DNA of 64,000 nucleotides from Tsukamurella pseudospumae (GTDB taxonomy: Bacteria; Actinomycetota; Actinomycetes; Mycobacteriales; Mycobacteriaceae), in NCBI RefSeq assembly GCF_001575205.1, contig NZ_LSRE01000050.1, positions 496,001 through 560,000 of the forward strand, read 5' to 3'. A program made the position numbers and the translations under genes. The notes beneath the pieces are model-generated. The model did no database searches. It was given only the letters and a program-made list of their open reading frames with translations, and was not told the origin of the DNA. Shown one piece after another: positions 50,899-59,452 of the stretch. How positions within the stretch are numbered: the first letter of the stretch is position 1; every line of letters starts with the position of its first letter.

Positions 50899-50947
50899 GC
50901 CATCGACCCTAGAGATCAGCAGGCCGTTCGCGCGACCCGTTTCCCGC

Positions 50948-51703
50948 TCACAGCGGCCGCAGGATGCGGTCGAGGAACTCGCGGGTGCGGTCCTGCTGCG
51001 GCTTCCCGATGACGTCCGCGGGGCGGCCGGCCTCGAGCACCACGCCGCGGTCGACGAACAGCACCTGATCGGCCACGTCCCGCGCGAAGGCCATCTCGTG
51101 CGTTACCACGACCATGGTCCGGCCCTCGTCCGCGAGATCGCGCATCACGGTGAGCACGTCGCCCACCAGCTCCGGATCGAGCGCCGAGGTCGGCTCGTCG
51201 AACAGCACGACCCGCGGCCGCAGCGCCAGCGCCCGCGCGATCCCGACGCGCTGCTGCTGGCCACCCGAGAGCTGGTGCGGGTACTTGTCCGCGTGCTCGG
51301 CCAGGCCGACCCGCGTGAGCAGGTCCCGCGCCTGCGACTCGACCTCCGCCGCGGGCCGTTTCTGCACGACGACGGGCCCCTCGGTCACGTTCCGCAGCGC
51401 CGTGAAATGCGGGAACAGGTTGTGCGACTGGAAGACCATCGCGCTCTGCGCACGATAGCGTTTCAGCTCCGCCTTGCCCGGCGGCCCCGCGCCGAAGTCC
51501 ACCGTCGCCTCACCGACGGTGACCGTTCCACCGTCCGGCAGCTCGAGCGCGTTGAGGGAGCGGAGCACCGTCGTCTTGCCCGACCCGGAGGGTCCGATGA
51601 CGACGGTGACCGTGCCCTCCGGCACGGCGAAGTCGATGCCGCGCAACACGTCCACGTCACCGAAGGACTTGGTGAGGCCGCGCACCGAGATCAGGTCGGT
51701 CAT
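50948..51703 (-). CDS. ABC transporter ATP-binding protein, polar amino acid type
   Basis: The 251-residue ATPase has Walker [10 protein letters not shown] (about residues 37-45), the Q-loop [11 protein letters not shown], signature LSGGQQQR, Walker [14 protein letters not shown] and the H-loop His in VTHEM. This is the polar-amino-acid (GlnQ/TcyN) type. ATG 51703 overlaps the permease stop by 4 nt. Confidence 0.93.
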   Translation of the reverse strand: MTDLISVRGLTKSFGDVDVLRGIDFAVPEGTVTVVIGPSGSGKTTVLRSLNALELPDGGTVTVGEATVDFGAGPPGKAELKRYRAQSAMVFQSHNLFPHFTALRNVTEGPVVVQKRPAAEVESQARDLLTRVGLAEHADKYPHQLSGGQQQRVGIARALALRPRVVLFDEPTSALDPELVGDVLTVMRDLADEGRTMVVVTHEMAFARDVADQVLFVDRGVVLEAGRPADVIGKPQQDRTREFLDRILRPL

Positions 51704-53196
51704 CGCGTCACGTACCTTTCGAATCGCGTCTCGAGCCTCGACTGGAACACGCTGAGGATCTGGCAGACCACCCAGTAGTAGCAGGCCGCGACCACGTACA
51801 TGGTGAGGAAGTCGAAGGTGGGCGCCGCGGCGATCTGGGCCTGCCGGAACACCTCGGTCACGAGGATCGTGGACGCCAGCGAGGTGTCCTTGACCAAGGA
51901 GATCAGGGTGTTCGCGAGCGGCGGGGTGGCGGTGCGCGCGGCCTGCGGCAGGATGATCCGGCGCAGCGAGGTGCCGTAGTCCATGCCGATGGTGGCGGCA
52001 GCCTCCCACTGCCCCTGCGGGACCGCGCCGATCGCGGCGCGGATGATCTCCGCCGCGTAGCCGCCCACGTTGAGCGAGAACGCGATCGCCGCCGCGAAGA
52101 ACGGATCGAAGACGAGCCCGATCGCGGGCAGTCCGTAGAAGATGATGACCAGCTGCACCAGCAGCGGTGTTCCGCGGATCACCGAGATGTACGCGGTCGC
52201 CAACGCCCGCAGCGGCCTCCGCGCCGACATCCGCGCGAGCGCGACGGCCAGCGCGATCACCAGACCGATCACGAAGCTGATCGCGGTGAGCGGCAGCGTC
52301 ATGGTGACCATCGCCTTGAGCAGGGGAACCAGGCTGCGCCGCACCAGGTCCCAGGTGGTCGACTGCTTCGGCGCGGCACTGTCGGCGCCGAAGTACTTCT
52401 GCGAGATCCGCTCGGCGGTGCCGTCGGCGCGGATCTCGGCGAGGCCGCGGTTGATCGCGGGCATGAGGCCGGATCCCTTGCGCGCCGCGAACACCGACTC
52501 GGACTTGTCGGGGGTCTCCGCGGCGATCTTCACCGGCGCCGAGGGATTCACCGCGAGGTAGTTGCGGATCACGCCCGTGTCGTTGACCACCACGTCCACC
52601 CGGCCCTGCGCGAGCAGCGTCGCCGCCTCGGTGAACCCGGCGACCGGCTCGATCCGCGCGCCCGCCTTCTCGGCGACGCCGGACCAGCTGCTCGTCGAGC
52701 TCTGCGCGGCGAGCTCGCCGCGGATGTCGGCGAGCGACTTCACGGAATCGTCGCCCTTGCGGACCAGGATCGACCCGCTCGCCGTGCTGTACGGGTCCGA
52801 CAGGTCGTACTTGGCCGCCCGCGCCGGATTCGCGGCGACCTGGTTCGCCACCAGGTCGAGCCGGTTCGACTCCAGCGCCGCGAACATCGAATCCCACGGC
52901 GTCTCCACGAACTCCACTCGCACGCCGATCTTCTCGGCGATCGCGGTGATCATCTCGACGTCGTACCCGGTCAGCTTCCCGGTGTCGTCGTGGTAGCTGT
53001 ACACCGCGTACACGCCCTCGGTGCCCACCCGCAGCACGCCGCCGGCGGGCGGCACCGGGTCGGCGTTCGCCGGCAGCGGCGCCGCGACCAGCAGCATCAC
53101 GAGCAGTGCGAGGACCGCCCGCCGCAACGCGGTCACCGCCGCTCGGGGAGGGTCCCGCCGGGCGAGGGCGTCGTCGGTGACCGCTGCTGTTCGCAT
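51700..53196 (-). CDS. Fused periplasmic-binding protein and permease for amino acids
   Basis: The 498-residue protein joins a solute-binding domain (about 45-270: LRVGTEGVYAVYSYHDDTGKLTGYDVEMITAIAEKIGVRVEFVETPWDSMFAALESNRLDLVANQ) behind an N-terminal membrane/signal segment to a permease domain (about 285-498). The permease part has the EAA loop GAVPQGQWEAAATIGMDYGTSLRRIILPQAAR. The binding lobe resembles cystine binders. Transport depends on the ATPase encoded next. This kind of fusion makes a separate lipoprotein receptor unnecessary. Confidence 0.9.
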   Translation of the reverse strand: MRTAAVTDDALARRDPPRAAVTALRRAVLALLVMLLVAAPLPANADPVPPAGGVLRVGTEGVYAVYSYHDDTGKLTGYDVEMITAIAEKIGVRVEFVETPWDSMFAALESNRLDLVANQVAANPARAAKYDLSDPYSTASGSILVRKGDDSVKSLADIRGELAAQSSTSSWSGVAEKAGARIEPVAGFTEAATLLAQGRVDVVVNDTGVIRNYLAVNPSAPVKIAAETPDKSESVFAARKGSGLMPAINRGLAEIRADGTAERISQKYFGADSAAPKQSTTWDLVRRSLVPLLKAMVTMTLPLTAISFVIGLVIALAVALARMSARRPLRALATAYISVIRGTPLLVQLVIIFYGLPAIGLVFDPFFAAAIAFSLNVGGYAAEIIRAAIGAVPQGQWEAAATIGMDYGTSLRRIILPQAARTATPPLANTLISLVKDTSLASTILVTEVFRQAQIAAAPTFDFLTMYVVAACYYWVVCQILSVFQSRLETRFERYVTR

Positions 53197-53245
53197 GCGT
53201 CGTTCCTATCACCGACGGGGACGTCCGTCCCGGGGACAAGCGTAT

Positions 53246-53307
53246 TCAACCAACAGGTTGACCACGTCGGGACAGGGGCGTACCGTCGTATTCAATCGAT
53301 TGGTTGA
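53246..53307. promoter_or_regulatory. Two tandem operator palindromes before the ArsR gene
   Basis: TCAACC-AACA-GGTTGA (53246-53261) and TCAATC-GATT-GGTTGA (53292-53307) share the form TCAAYC-N4-GGTTGA and are 46 bp apart. Both lie in the gap between the ABC operon and the ArsR gene. The second ends 7 nt before the GGAGGT ribosome site, so ArsR binding could close its own promoter. Confidence 0.7.
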
Positions 53308-53325
53308 ACACGACGGAGGTGCACC

Positions 53326-53694
53326 ACGGACGACAACGATGATCTGTCCCGCGCGTTCGCCGCACTGGCGGACCCCACGCGCCGCGACATCGTCGCCCGG
53401 CTCTCGGACGGCGACGCCACGCTCACGGAGATCGCGGAACACTACGACGTGAGCATCCAGGCCGTCTCGAAGCACCTCACCGTGCTCGAGAGCGCCGGCC
53501 TGATCAGCAGGACCCGACGGGCACAGGCTCGGCCGGCCCACCTCGAGGCGGAGGTCTTCGACCTCATGAACGGGTGGATCGAGCGGTACCGCCGCCGCGC
53601 CGAGCAGCGCTACCAGCGCCTCGACGCCGTGCTCGCCGACATGAACGCCGAAGAGAACCCCACCGACAGCACCGAGCAAGGAGCAGCATCATGA
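53326..53694 (+). CDS. ArsR-family regulator, apparent ACG start
   Basis: The frame encodes DDNDDLSRAFAALADPTRRDIVARLSDGDATLTEIAEHYDVSIQAVSKHLTVLESAGLISRTRRAQARP, the complete ArsR winged helix, and continues to a stop at 53692-53694. The first ordinary start (GTG 53449) would cut off half the DNA-binding domain. GGAGGT at 53315-53320 is followed after 5 nt by ACG 53326, giving 122 residues. No ATG, GTG or TTG lies in frame between the stop at 53305 and there. Either translation starts at ACG or ATG has been changed to ACG. Its stop overlaps the AHSA1 gene (ATGA). Confidence 0.8.
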   Translation, partial: TDDNDDLSRAFAALADPTRRDIVARLSDGDATLTEIAEHYDVSIQAVSKHLTVLESAGLISRTRRAQARPAHLEAEVFDLMNGWIERYRRRAEQRYQRLDAVLADMNAEENPTDSTEQGAAS

Positions 53695-54176
53695 CCATCG
53701 TCAACGCCGAGGCCGGCATCGAGGCCTCCACCACCCTCCCCACCGTGACCATCACGCGCGACTTCCGCGCCACCCCCGCCCAGCTCTTCCGCGCGCACAC
53801 CGACCCGGAGATCTACACCCGCTGGGTGGGTCCGTCCGACATCGACACCGAGATCGTGCACTGGGACGCCCGCACCGGCGGCAGCTGGGCGTACGTGAGC
53901 CGCCGCGGCGACGAGCGGTACGCCTTCCACGGCAGCTTCCACGACGTCCGGGAGGACCGGATCGTGCAGACCTTCACCTACGACGACATGCCCGACGGGG
54001 TCTCGCTCGAGACCATGACCTTCGAGGACCTCGGCGACGGCCGCACCCGCCTGCGCGCCGTCTCGCTGCTGGACAGCTTCGAGAACCGCGACGGCATGCT
54101 GGCCAGTGGGATGGAGTCGGGCATCGTCGACGGATACGCGAAGCTCGACGAGCTCCTCGACGCGGGCGAGGTCTGA
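53691..54176 (+). CDS. AHSA1/SRPBCC-family protein
   Basis: The 161-residue protein shows the START-like/AHSA1 pattern: VTITRDFRATPAQLFRAHTDPEIYTRWVGPSD, DARTGGSWAYVSRRGDERYAFHGSFHDV and RIVQTFTYDD...TMTFEDLGDGRTRL. Such proteins with an ArsR partner form a common pair of unknown function, possibly binding a small ligand. The start overlaps the ArsR stop by 4 nt. Confidence 0.9.
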   Translation: MTIVNAEAGIEASTTLPTVTITRDFRATPAQLFRAHTDPEIYTRWVGPSDIDTEIVHWDARTGGSWAYVSRRGDERYAFHGSFHDVREDRIVQTFTYDDMPDGVSLETMTFEDLGDGRTRLRAVSLLDSFENRDGMLASGMESGIVDGYAKLDELLDAGEV

Positions 54177-54210
54177 CCCGAGGTCGGCGCGGGCCCGGTA
54201 CGTTGTCGGC

Positions 54211-55842
54211 ATGAGGTTGCCGCGGCTCCGCGCCGACTACGGGTCGGTCCTGCTGGGCTCCGCCGACGACAGCCCGCGGACCACCCGGGTGCGGATCCAG
54301 CTGGTGCTCACCACCGGCGTGCTCATCGCCAACGCCATCGGCGTGGGGCTCGCCATCGCGCTCGCGACGGTCGGCATCCCCAAACCCGCGATGCGGTGGG
54401 ACGCCTGGTGGATGCCCTTCCTCGTGATGCCGGTCTACATCGGCATCGCGTTCCTCCTCGGGGTCGTGCTCGGCACGGTCCGGCTGGTCCGGTCCCTGCG
54501 CTGGTCGATCCGAGGGGACACCCCCACCGCACGGGAGGCGCGGGCGGCCATGACCGCGCCGTGGCGGCTCACCGTGATCCAGGCGCTGCTGTGGGCGGGC
54601 GGCACCGTCGTGGTCACGGTGGGCTACGGCCTCGTCGACCCTGAACTGATGCCGAAGGTCGCCCTGGTCACCGGTCTGAGCGGGGTCGTGGTCTGTGCCA
54701 TCTCGTACCTGATCACCGAGTTCGCGCTGCGCCCGGCGGCCGCCCGGGCGCTCGAGGCCGGGTACCCGATCGCGCGCCGCAGCCGCCTCAAGGGGCGGGC
54801 GTTCACCGCGTGGGCGGTGGGCTCGGGCGTGCCGATCGTCGGGATCTTCCTCGTCGTCGTGTTCGCCACCTTCCGCGACGACACCTCCAAGATGGACATC
54901 TTCGTCGCCGTCACCGCGATCGCCGCGATCGCCCTGCTCACCGGCCCGCTGCTCACCCTGCTCAACGCCGACACCATCGTCGGGCCGCTGCGCGTGCTAC
55001 GGAACGCACTGCGGCGCGTCCGCGACGGCGAGCACGACGTCTCCATCACGGTGTTCGACGGCTCCGACATGGGCGAGCTACAGGCCCGTTTCAACGAGAT
55101 GACCACGGGCCTGGCCGAACGCGAGCGGCTGCGCGACCTGTTCGGCCGGCACGTCGGCCGCGAGGTCGCCGAGCAGGCCCTGGGCTGGGGCGTGCAACTG
55201 GGCGGCTCCGAGCAGGTGGTCGGGGTGCTCTTCGTCGACGTCGTCGGGTCCACGACGCTGGCCCGCGAGCGGCCGGCCACCGAGGTGGTGGAGCTGCTCA
55301 ACCGGTTCTTCGAGGTGATCGTGACCGCCGTCGAGGAGAACGACGGCCTGGTCAACAAGTTCGAGGGCGACGCGGTGCTCGCCGTCTTCGGCGCCCCGCT
55401 CCCCCACCCGGATCCGGCCGGCGGCGCACTCCGCGCGTCCCGCATGATCGCGGACCGCCTGCCCTCCGCCGTGCCCGGCCTCGCCGCCGGGATCGGCGTG
55501 TCCTACGGCGTCGTCGTCGCGGGCAACGTGGGCGCGATCGAGCGGTACGAGTTCACCGTGATCGGCGACCCGGTCAACGAGTCCGCGCGCCTGTCCGAGG
55601 TGGCCAAGCGCGACACCTCGCTGCCGGTCGCCTCCGAGCCCGCGGTCATGGGCGCCCGCGAGGCGGAGTCGCAGCACTGGCGCTTCACCGATGAACAGGA
55701 TCTGCGGGGCCGCAACGAGATCACCCGGCTCTACGCGCCGCGCGCCGCGCTCGCCGCCAGCACCAGCACGTCGTCGACGAAGGTCGTCCCGCCCACGGTG
55801 AACGTGCGCGTGCCCGCCACCACGAACCCCGATTTGGCGTAG
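54211..55842 (+). CDS. Membrane class III adenylate/guanylate cyclase
   Basis: The 543-residue protein has about six N-terminal membrane helices (residues 30-255), a HAMP linker (about 255-310: LLNADTIVGPLRVLRNALRRVRDGEHDVSITVFDGSDMGELQARFNEM) and a class III cyclase domain. Metal Asp residues lie in VLFVDVVGST and KFEGDAVLAVFG, with the NKFEGD lysine for the base and NESARL for the transition state. This resembles the mycobacterial Rv1318c-Rv1320c/Rv3645 cyclases. The last about 37 residues lie antisense to the GNAT gene end and add little. cAMP would act through CRP-type sites such as that before rpfA. Confidence 0.9.
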   Translation: MRLPRLRADYGSVLLGSADDSPRTTRVRIQLVLTTGVLIANAIGVGLAIALATVGIPKPAMRWDAWWMPFLVMPVYIGIAFLLGVVLGTVRLVRSLRWSIRGDTPTAREARAAMTAPWRLTVIQALLWAGGTVVVTVGYGLVDPELMPKVALVTGLSGVVVCAISYLITEFALRPAAARALEAGYPIARRSRLKGRAFTAWAVGSGVPIVGIFLVVVFATFRDDTSKMDIFVAVTAIAAIALLTGPLLTLLNADTIVGPLRVLRNALRRVRDGEHDVSITVFDGSDMGELQARFNEMTTGLAERERLRDLFGRHVGREVAEQALGWGVQLGGSEQVVGVLFVDVVGSTTLARERPATEVVELLNRFFEVIVTAVEENDGLVNKFEGDAVLAVFGAPLPHPDPAGGALRASRMIADRLPSAVPGLAAGIGVSYGVVVAGNVGAIERYEFTVIGDPVNESARLSEVAKRDTSLPVASEPAVMGAREAESQHWRFTDEQDLRGRNEITRLYAPRAALAASTSTSSTKVVPPTVNVRVPATTNPDLA

Positions 55843-56285
55843 AACCGCTTCGCGCGGGCGTTGTCGGCGTTCACGCCGAGCCACAGCGGCTCGCCGGCCG
55901 CACCCAGCACCGCCGCGTCCAGGAGCGTGCGCGCCACCCCGGAGCCGTGGTGGTCCGGGTCCACGTACAGCTTGGACAGGTAGGTCGACGGTGCGCCGCG
56001 CAGGCTCTCCGGCCCTTCATCGAAGTCGCCGTGCAGGACCAGCGCGTACCCGACGGGGCGCGCGGCACCGTCGGGTCCCGGCGCACCGTCGACGACGAGG
56101 ACCCGGTGGCCGGGCTCGGCGATGTGCCCGGCGAATTCGGCCTCGCCGAGGTTCTGCGCGATGAAGGTCTGGACGTGCTCGCGCGGGAGCGAGGGTGGGC
56201 AGGCGAGCGGGAAGGTCCGCGCGGCGAGCGCCGCGACGGCGGCGGCGTCCTGCGCCTGCGCGATCCGGGCCGGTGACGGTGTCAT
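55731..56285 (-). CDS. GNAT-family N-acetyltransferase
   Basis: The 184-residue protein has the GNAT core: GYALVLHGDFDE, LSKLYVDPDHHGSGVARTLLDAAV with the acetyl-CoA loop (about residues 105-128), and WLGVNADNARAKRFYAKSGFVVAGTRTF. The acceptor is unknown. It converges with the cyclase gene, overlapping by 112 nt, and follows the S4 gene on its own strand. Confidence 0.88.
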   Translation of the reverse strand: MTPSPARIAQAQDAAAVAALAARTFPLACPPSLPREHVQTFIAQNLGEAEFAGHIAEPGHRVLVVDGAPGPDGAARPVGYALVLHGDFDEGPESLRGAPSTYLSKLYVDPDHHGSGVARTLLDAAVLGAAGEPLWLGVNADNARAKRFYAKSGFVVAGTRTFTVGGTTFVDDVLVLAASAARGA

Positions 56286-56311
56286 GGTTCCACGGTAGAT
56301 GCCGGACCGCG

Positions 56312-56668
56312 TCACTCCCGCCCGAGTAGCCGGTCGGTCTCCCGGCGCTCGCGCTTGGTGGGACGGCCCGCGCCGCGATCGCGGTGGGGCATGGACGCGG
56401 CGATCTCCCGTGGCGGGGGCGGTGGGCTGTGGTCGATGAAGCAGGTGGCGGCCACGGGCGCACCGACCCGCTTGGCGATCAGCGTGGCCACCTCGACGAT
56501 CCGCTCGCGGCCGCCGAGCCGCAGCCGCACCTCGTCGCCCACGACGATGTGCTGCGCCGGCTTCGCAGCGGCGCCGTTGACCCGCACGTGCCCGGCACGA
56601 CACGCGGTGGCGGCGGCGGACCGGGTCCTGGTCAGCCGCACCGACCACAGCCAGGCGTCGACCCGCAC
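56312..56668 (-). CDS. S4-domain RNA-binding protein (Hsp15-like)
   Basis: The 118-residue protein has an S4 RNA-binding domain (residues 1-65: VDAWLWSVRLTRTRSAAATACRAGHVRVNGAAAKPAQHIVVGDEVRLRLGG). The C-terminal basic tail is DRGAGRPTKRERRETDRL, typical of Hsp15-like heat-shock proteins that bind 50S subunits with stalled peptidyl-tRNA. It follows a small membrane protein gene after 3 nt. Confidence 0.9.
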   Translation of the reverse strand: MRVDAWLWSVRLTRTRSAAATACRAGHVRVNGAAAKPAQHIVVGDEVRLRLGGRERIVEVATLIAKRVGAPVAATCFIDHSPPPPPREIAASMPHRDRGAGRPTKRERRETDRLLGRE

Positions 56669-56671
56669 GGT

Positions 56672-56881
56672 TCAGCGCCGGCGCGTCAGCCGCGAGTACC
56701 CGACGGCGCCGAGCACGCCGAAGGCCACCAGCAGCAGGAACCCGAGGCCCGTGCTGATGAAGAAGCCCACCGCGACCACGACGACCGCCGGGGCGGCCAT
56801 CGCGGCGACCATCCCCGGATGCTGCTTCACGACGTCCAGCGCGGCCTGCTTGCGCGCGGGATCGAGCTCTTTTCCAGCCAT
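56672..56881 (-). CDS. Small membrane protein
   Basis: The 69-residue protein has a charged N-terminus (MAGKELDPARKQAALDVVKQHPG), then two adjacent hydrophobic stretches (MVAAMAAPAVVVVAVGFFISTGLG and FLLLVAFGVLGAVGY) and a basic tail. It heads the minus-strand transcript with the S4 and GNAT genes. The function is unknown. Confidence 0.65.
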   Translation of the reverse strand: MAGKELDPARKQAALDVVKQHPGMVAAMAAPAVVVVAVGFFISTGLGFLLLVAFGVLGAVGYSRLTRRR

Positions 56882-56921
56882 GTCACCAATGTACGCATTC
56901 CCGGCAGGGCAAGATCGAATC

Positions 56922-57374
56922 ATGACGGTGCTGGCACTCATGCGACACGGCGAGGCCGGCATGTCGATCCCCGACGAGGTACGCCCGATCACCGAGAACG
57001 GTCGGTACCAGGCCCGACGGTCCGCGGAGTGGCTCGCCGAGCAGGGGCTCGAGCCCGACCACGCGCTCGTCTCGTTCGCGCGGCGCACCGTCGAGACCTT
57101 CCACGCGACGGGACTGCGGTGCCCGATGACCGCGACCGAGGAATTGTACGAGTGCCCCGGCCGGCGCGTGCTCGACGAGATCAACGGCGTCCCCGGCGAC
57201 GTACCGGTCCTACTGGTGGTCGCGCACTTCCCCGGCCTGCCCGAGGCGGCGGCCGAGCTCGATCCGCGCGCCGAACTGCCGGGTTTCTCCCCCGGCACCG
57301 TCGTGCTGCTGGACCTCGACGACGGTCCGGCCACGCCCGGATCGGGGCGGCTGCGTGCGTGGTTCACCCCGTAG
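56922..57374 (+). CDS. SixA-like histidine phosphatase
   Basis: The 150-residue protein starts MTVLALMRHGEAGMS. RHG (about residues 8-10) carries the phosphorylated His. Further sites are SFARRTVETF with Arg residues and VVAHFPGLPEAA with the second His. SixA-type phosphatases remove phosphate from histidines in phosphorelay proteins or from other substrates. A paralogue follows 11 nt downstream. Confidence 0.85.
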   Translation: MTVLALMRHGEAGMSIPDEVRPITENGRYQARRSAEWLAEQGLEPDHALVSFARRTVETFHATGLRCPMTATEELYECPGRRVLDEINGVPGDVPVLLVVAHFPGLPEAAAELDPRAELPGFSPGTVVLLDLDDGPATPGSGRLRAWFTP

Positions 57375-57385
57375 GATGTCCTTTT

Positions 57386-57817
57386 ATGGACACCCTGATC
57401 CTGCTGCGGCACGGCAAGTCCGCGTACCCCGACAAGGTGAAGGATCACGACCGTCCGCTGGCGCAGCGCGGGATCCGGCAGGCGGGGTTGGCGGGCAAGG
57501 CGATCCGCCGCTACGGGCACGTCGTCGATCTGGTGCTGTGCTCCACCGCCGAGCGGGCCCGGGCGACGCTCGAACAGGCGGCCGTCGACGCGCCGGTGCG
57601 CTTCGTCCCGAAGCTGTACGGCGCCACGGGCGAACAGATCCTGAAGATCGTCGACGCGGAGCGGGGCGACGCGGCCACGGTGCTGGTGGTGGGCCACGAT
57701 CCGGGGCTCGCCGAGGCGGCCCAGATCCTCGATCCCACCTTCACCTTCGCCAAGTTCCCGACCTCGGCCTTCGCCGTTGTCGAAGACGGGCACGCGGAGC
57801 TGCACATTCCTCGCTAA
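57386..57817 (+). CDS. SixA-like histidine phosphatase (second copy)
   Basis: The 143-residue protein begins MDTLILLRHGKSAYPDKVKDHDRPLAQRGIRQA with the RHG motif at residues 8-10 and ends with VVGHDPGLAEAAQIL (second His). It is related to its upstream neighbour and to SixA/Rv1276c-like phosphatases. It lies 9 nt before the DhaK gene, probably in one transcript. Confidence 0.88.
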   Translation: MDTLILLRHGKSAYPDKVKDHDRPLAQRGIRQAGLAGKAIRRYGHVVDLVLCSTAERARATLEQAAVDAPVRFVPKLYGATGEQILKIVDAERGDAATVLVVGHDPGLAEAAQILDPTFTFAKFPTSAFAVVEDGHAELHIPR

Positions 57818-57826
57818 CGTGGGGGC

Positions 57827-59452
57827 GTGACGGTACGCGCGCGTTTCGAGAACTCCGCCGGCTCCCTGTTCACCGACGGTCTGCGGGGCGTCCTCGCGGC
57901 CCATCCCGACGCCGCGTGGCACGACGCGGGCTTCGTCGCGCGGCGCACGCCGCGCGCCTCCGGCGTCGCCCTGGTCTCCGGCGGCGGCTCCGGACACGAG
58001 CCCATGCACGTGGGGATGATCGGCGCCGGCATGCTCGACGCCGCGTGCCCCGGGCTGATCTTCACCTCCCCCAACGCCGTTCAGATCGCCGCTGCCACCC
58101 GCGCGGTGGACACCGGCGCCGGCGTACTGCACATCGTGAAGAACTACACGGGCGATGTCATGAACTTCGCCGTCGCGCGGCGGCTGGTCGCGGTCGCCGA
58201 CGGCGCGGCGTCCGCCGTACAGACGGAGGTCGTCCTCGTCGACGACGACGTGGCCACCGAGGACACGGCCGGCCCGGGCCGGCGCGGCACCGCCGCCACG
58301 GTCGTGGTGGAGAAGATCTGCGGCGCAGCAGCCGATCTCGGGGCGCCGCTGGCCGAGGTCGCCGCGCTGGGGCGGCGTACCGTCGCCCGTGCGCGTTCGA
58401 TGGCGGTGTCGGTCTCCGCCTGCAACGTGCCCGGCGCGACCGAGCCCTCCTTCGACCTCGCCGACGGCGAGATGGCCTTCGGCGTCGGCATCCACGGCGA
58501 GCGCGCCCGGGTCGAGCGGCCGGTGGTCGCCGCCGAGGAGATCGTCACCGACCTGCTCGCGCGGATCCTGCCCGGCACCGGCCTGGAGTCCGGCGACCGC
58601 GCCCTGGTCGTGGTCGACAACCTCGGGGCCGTCACCGATCTCGAGCTCGGCGTGCTCTTCGCCGAGACGGTGAAACAGTTGGGCGAGCGCGGGATCGAGG
58701 TCGCCCGCTCGCTCGTCGGGCGCGTGATCACGGCCCTCGACATGGCCGGCGCCTCCGTGACCGTCGTCCCGCTCGACGACGAGCTGATCGCGCTCTGGGA
58801 CGCACCGACCGCGGCACCGGGCTGGCCGAACACGGCCACCGCACCGTCGTACCTGGACCCGCTCGCGCAGGCGCTGCCGGACGACTCCGCGGACCGCGGC
58901 GAGCCGAACGTGTGGCTCTCGGACTTCGTGGGCCGGGTGCAGCGCTCGGTCGACGAGCTCACCGAACTCGACCGCAAGGCCGGCGACGGCGACTTCGGCA
59001 CCAACATGGCCGCCGCGCTCGGCCACTTCCCTCTGCCCCTGCGCGGCCCGGATTCCGATGTCCTGGAGGCGATCGCCACCTCGTACCTGGTGCGCTCGGG
59101 CGGCACCTCGGGCGCCGTCTTCGGGACCTTCTTCACGGAGCTCGGGCGGGCCCTGCAGCCCGACGGTGCCGGCTTCGCCGCCGGCGTGCGGGCCGGTCTC
59201 GACGCCGTCGTCGAGCTCGGCGGGGCGCGGGTGGGCGACAAGACGGTGGTCGATGCGCTCTCCCCCGCCGCGGACGCCTTGTCCGCCGGCGGATCCATGG
59301 CGGACGCCGCCGAGGCGGCCGCCCGGGGCGTGGCGGCCACGGCCGACAGCGCCGCCTCTCGCGGCCGGGCGAGCTACCTCGGCGACGCAGTACGCGGCGT
59401 ACCGGATCCCGGTGCGCTGGTCATGTCCTGGCTGTTCGAGGCCGCCGCATGA
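57827..59452 (+). CDS. ATP-dependent dihydroxyacetone kinase (DhaK-DhaL fusion)
   Basis: The 541-residue protein joins a DhaK-type domain (1-330: SGGGSGHEPMHVGMIGAGMLDAACPG, KNYTGDVMNFAVAR, GEMAFGVGIHGE) to a DhaL-type domain (about 350-541: DRKAGDGDFGTNMAAAL with the ATP-Mg Asp residues, SGGTSGAVFGTFFTELG). It phosphorylates dihydroxyacetone or related triose compounds. GTG 57827 is the start. Its stop overlaps the acyl-CoA dehydrogenase ATG. Confidence 0.93.
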   Translation: MTVRARFENSAGSLFTDGLRGVLAAHPDAAWHDAGFVARRTPRASGVALVSGGGSGHEPMHVGMIGAGMLDAACPGLIFTSPNAVQIAAATRAVDTGAGVLHIVKNYTGDVMNFAVARRLVAVADGAASAVQTEVVLVDDDVATEDTAGPGRRGTAATVVVEKICGAAADLGAPLAEVAALGRRTVARARSMAVSVSACNVPGATEPSFDLADGEMAFGVGIHGERARVERPVVAAEEIVTDLLARILPGTGLESGDRALVVVDNLGAVTDLELGVLFAETVKQLGERGIEVARSLVGRVITALDMAGASVTVVPLDDELIALWDAPTAAPGWPNTATAPSYLDPLAQALPDDSADRGEPNVWLSDFVGRVQRSVDELTELDRKAGDGDFGTNMAAALGHFPLPLRGPDSDVLEAIATSYLVRSGGTSGAVFGTFFTELGRALQPDGAGFAAGVRAGLDAVVELGGARVGDKTVVDALSPAADALSAGGSMADAAEAAARGVAATADSAASRGRASYLGDAVRGVPDPGALVMSWLFEAAA

